DNA from: Apodemus sylvaticus
Taxonomy: Eukaryota > Chordata > Mammalia > Rodentia > Muridae
Direction of reading: 5' to 3'
Length of the DNA: 64,000 bases
Assembly: GCF_947179515.1 (NCBI RefSeq)
Contig: NC_067472.1
Span: 77,179,184 to 77,243,183, forward strand
The position numbers were made by a program, and so were the translations under genes. Each line of letters starts with the position of its first letter. The first letter of the stretch is position 1. Positions 63,718 to 64,000 of this stretch are shown in pieces. The notes below the pieces were generated by a model. It was not told the origin of the DNA and made no database searches. It saw only the letters and a list, made by a program, of their open reading frames with translations.

Positions 63718-64000
63718 TCACTTAGGGTTTTACTTCTGTAAACAGATACCATGACCAAGGAAACTCCTAAAAAAGACAACATTTAAGTGGGGCTGGCTTA
63801 TTGGGTCTGAGGTTCAGTTCATCACGGCAGGAAGCGTGGCAGCATCCAGGCAGACATGGCACGGGTGGAGCTGGGAGTTCTACATCGTGTTCTGAAGGCT
63901 GCTAGGAGAAGCTTCCAGGAAGCTAGGACAAAGGTCTTAAAGTCCATGCCCAGAGTGACACACTCCAACAAGGCCACACCTACTCCAACAAGGCCACACC
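63718..64000 (-). mobile_element. ORR1-type MaLR LTR, cut by the window edge
   Basis: cttagggttttacttctgta, agataccatgaccaaggaaa and ggagctgggagttctacatc are reverse complements of ORR1 landmarks also seen in the copy at 27431. gtgacacactccaacaaggc is near the edge. Confidence 0.85.

Overview
This is nuclear DNA from a muroid rodent, almost certainly mouse (Mus). It is packed with B1, B2, B3, B4/RSINE1 and ID SINEs, ORR1/MLT1-type MaLR LTRs, ERV LTRs, L1 3' ends and long CA, GAA and CCTG microsatellites. Nearly all open reading frames are short and arise from repeats. The only protein-coding sequence I can support is one exon.

That exon is the first coding exon of Inpp5f (Sac2, an inositol polyphosphate/phosphoinositide 4-phosphatase), on the minus strand at 25366-25462. 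It begins MELFQAKDHY, encodes 32 residues plus one base, and ends at a GTAAGG splice donor. It lies in a CpG island (about 25075-25945) with several GC boxes and no obvious TATA box, so this is the gene's promoter. The gene is read right to left. Positions 1-25365 are therefore the 5' part of Inpp5f intron 1, and about 25700-64000 is upstream flank. In mammals the next gene on that side is Bag3 (established synteny), but nothing of it is seen here. I found no second Inpp5f exon, so intron 1 exceeds 25 kb.

Intron side (1-25365): SINEs; a 3' L1 fragment with two (CCTG)n arrays inside a tandem duplication (1.1-2.4 kb); a URR1-like hAT DNA transposon (3.4 kb); a B1-rich tract with a 490-bp tandem duplication (4.1-4.9 kb); an L1 3' end nested in a B2 (5.3-6.5 kb); two RSINE1 copies; and longer repeat-poor stretches at 10.2-11.8, 14.3-15.8, 18.9-21.1 and 22.9-25.0 kb.

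Upstream side (25.7-64 kb): a degenerate purine/pyrimidine repeat next to the promoter; an ORR1 LTR containing a B1 with a fold-back mutation (27.4-27.9 kb); a head-to-head pair of related ERV LTRs broken by another LTR and a B2 (29.8-32.2 kb), with a third relative at 34.2-35.1 kb; a repeat-poor island at 38.8-40.8 kb; a 158-bp, 98% identical inverted repeat at 44.5-45.45 kb; a solo LTR at 54.9-55.4 kb; a B1 whose tail has become about 150 bp of (GAA)n at 61.8-62.15 kb; and MaLR LTRs at the right end.

I saw no new multi-gene system, CRISPR array, intact retroviral gene or functional RNA gene other than SINE-derived Pol III sequences. The most interesting signals are structural mutations: the fold-back, the inverted repeat, CCTG and GAA repeat growth, and segmental duplications.
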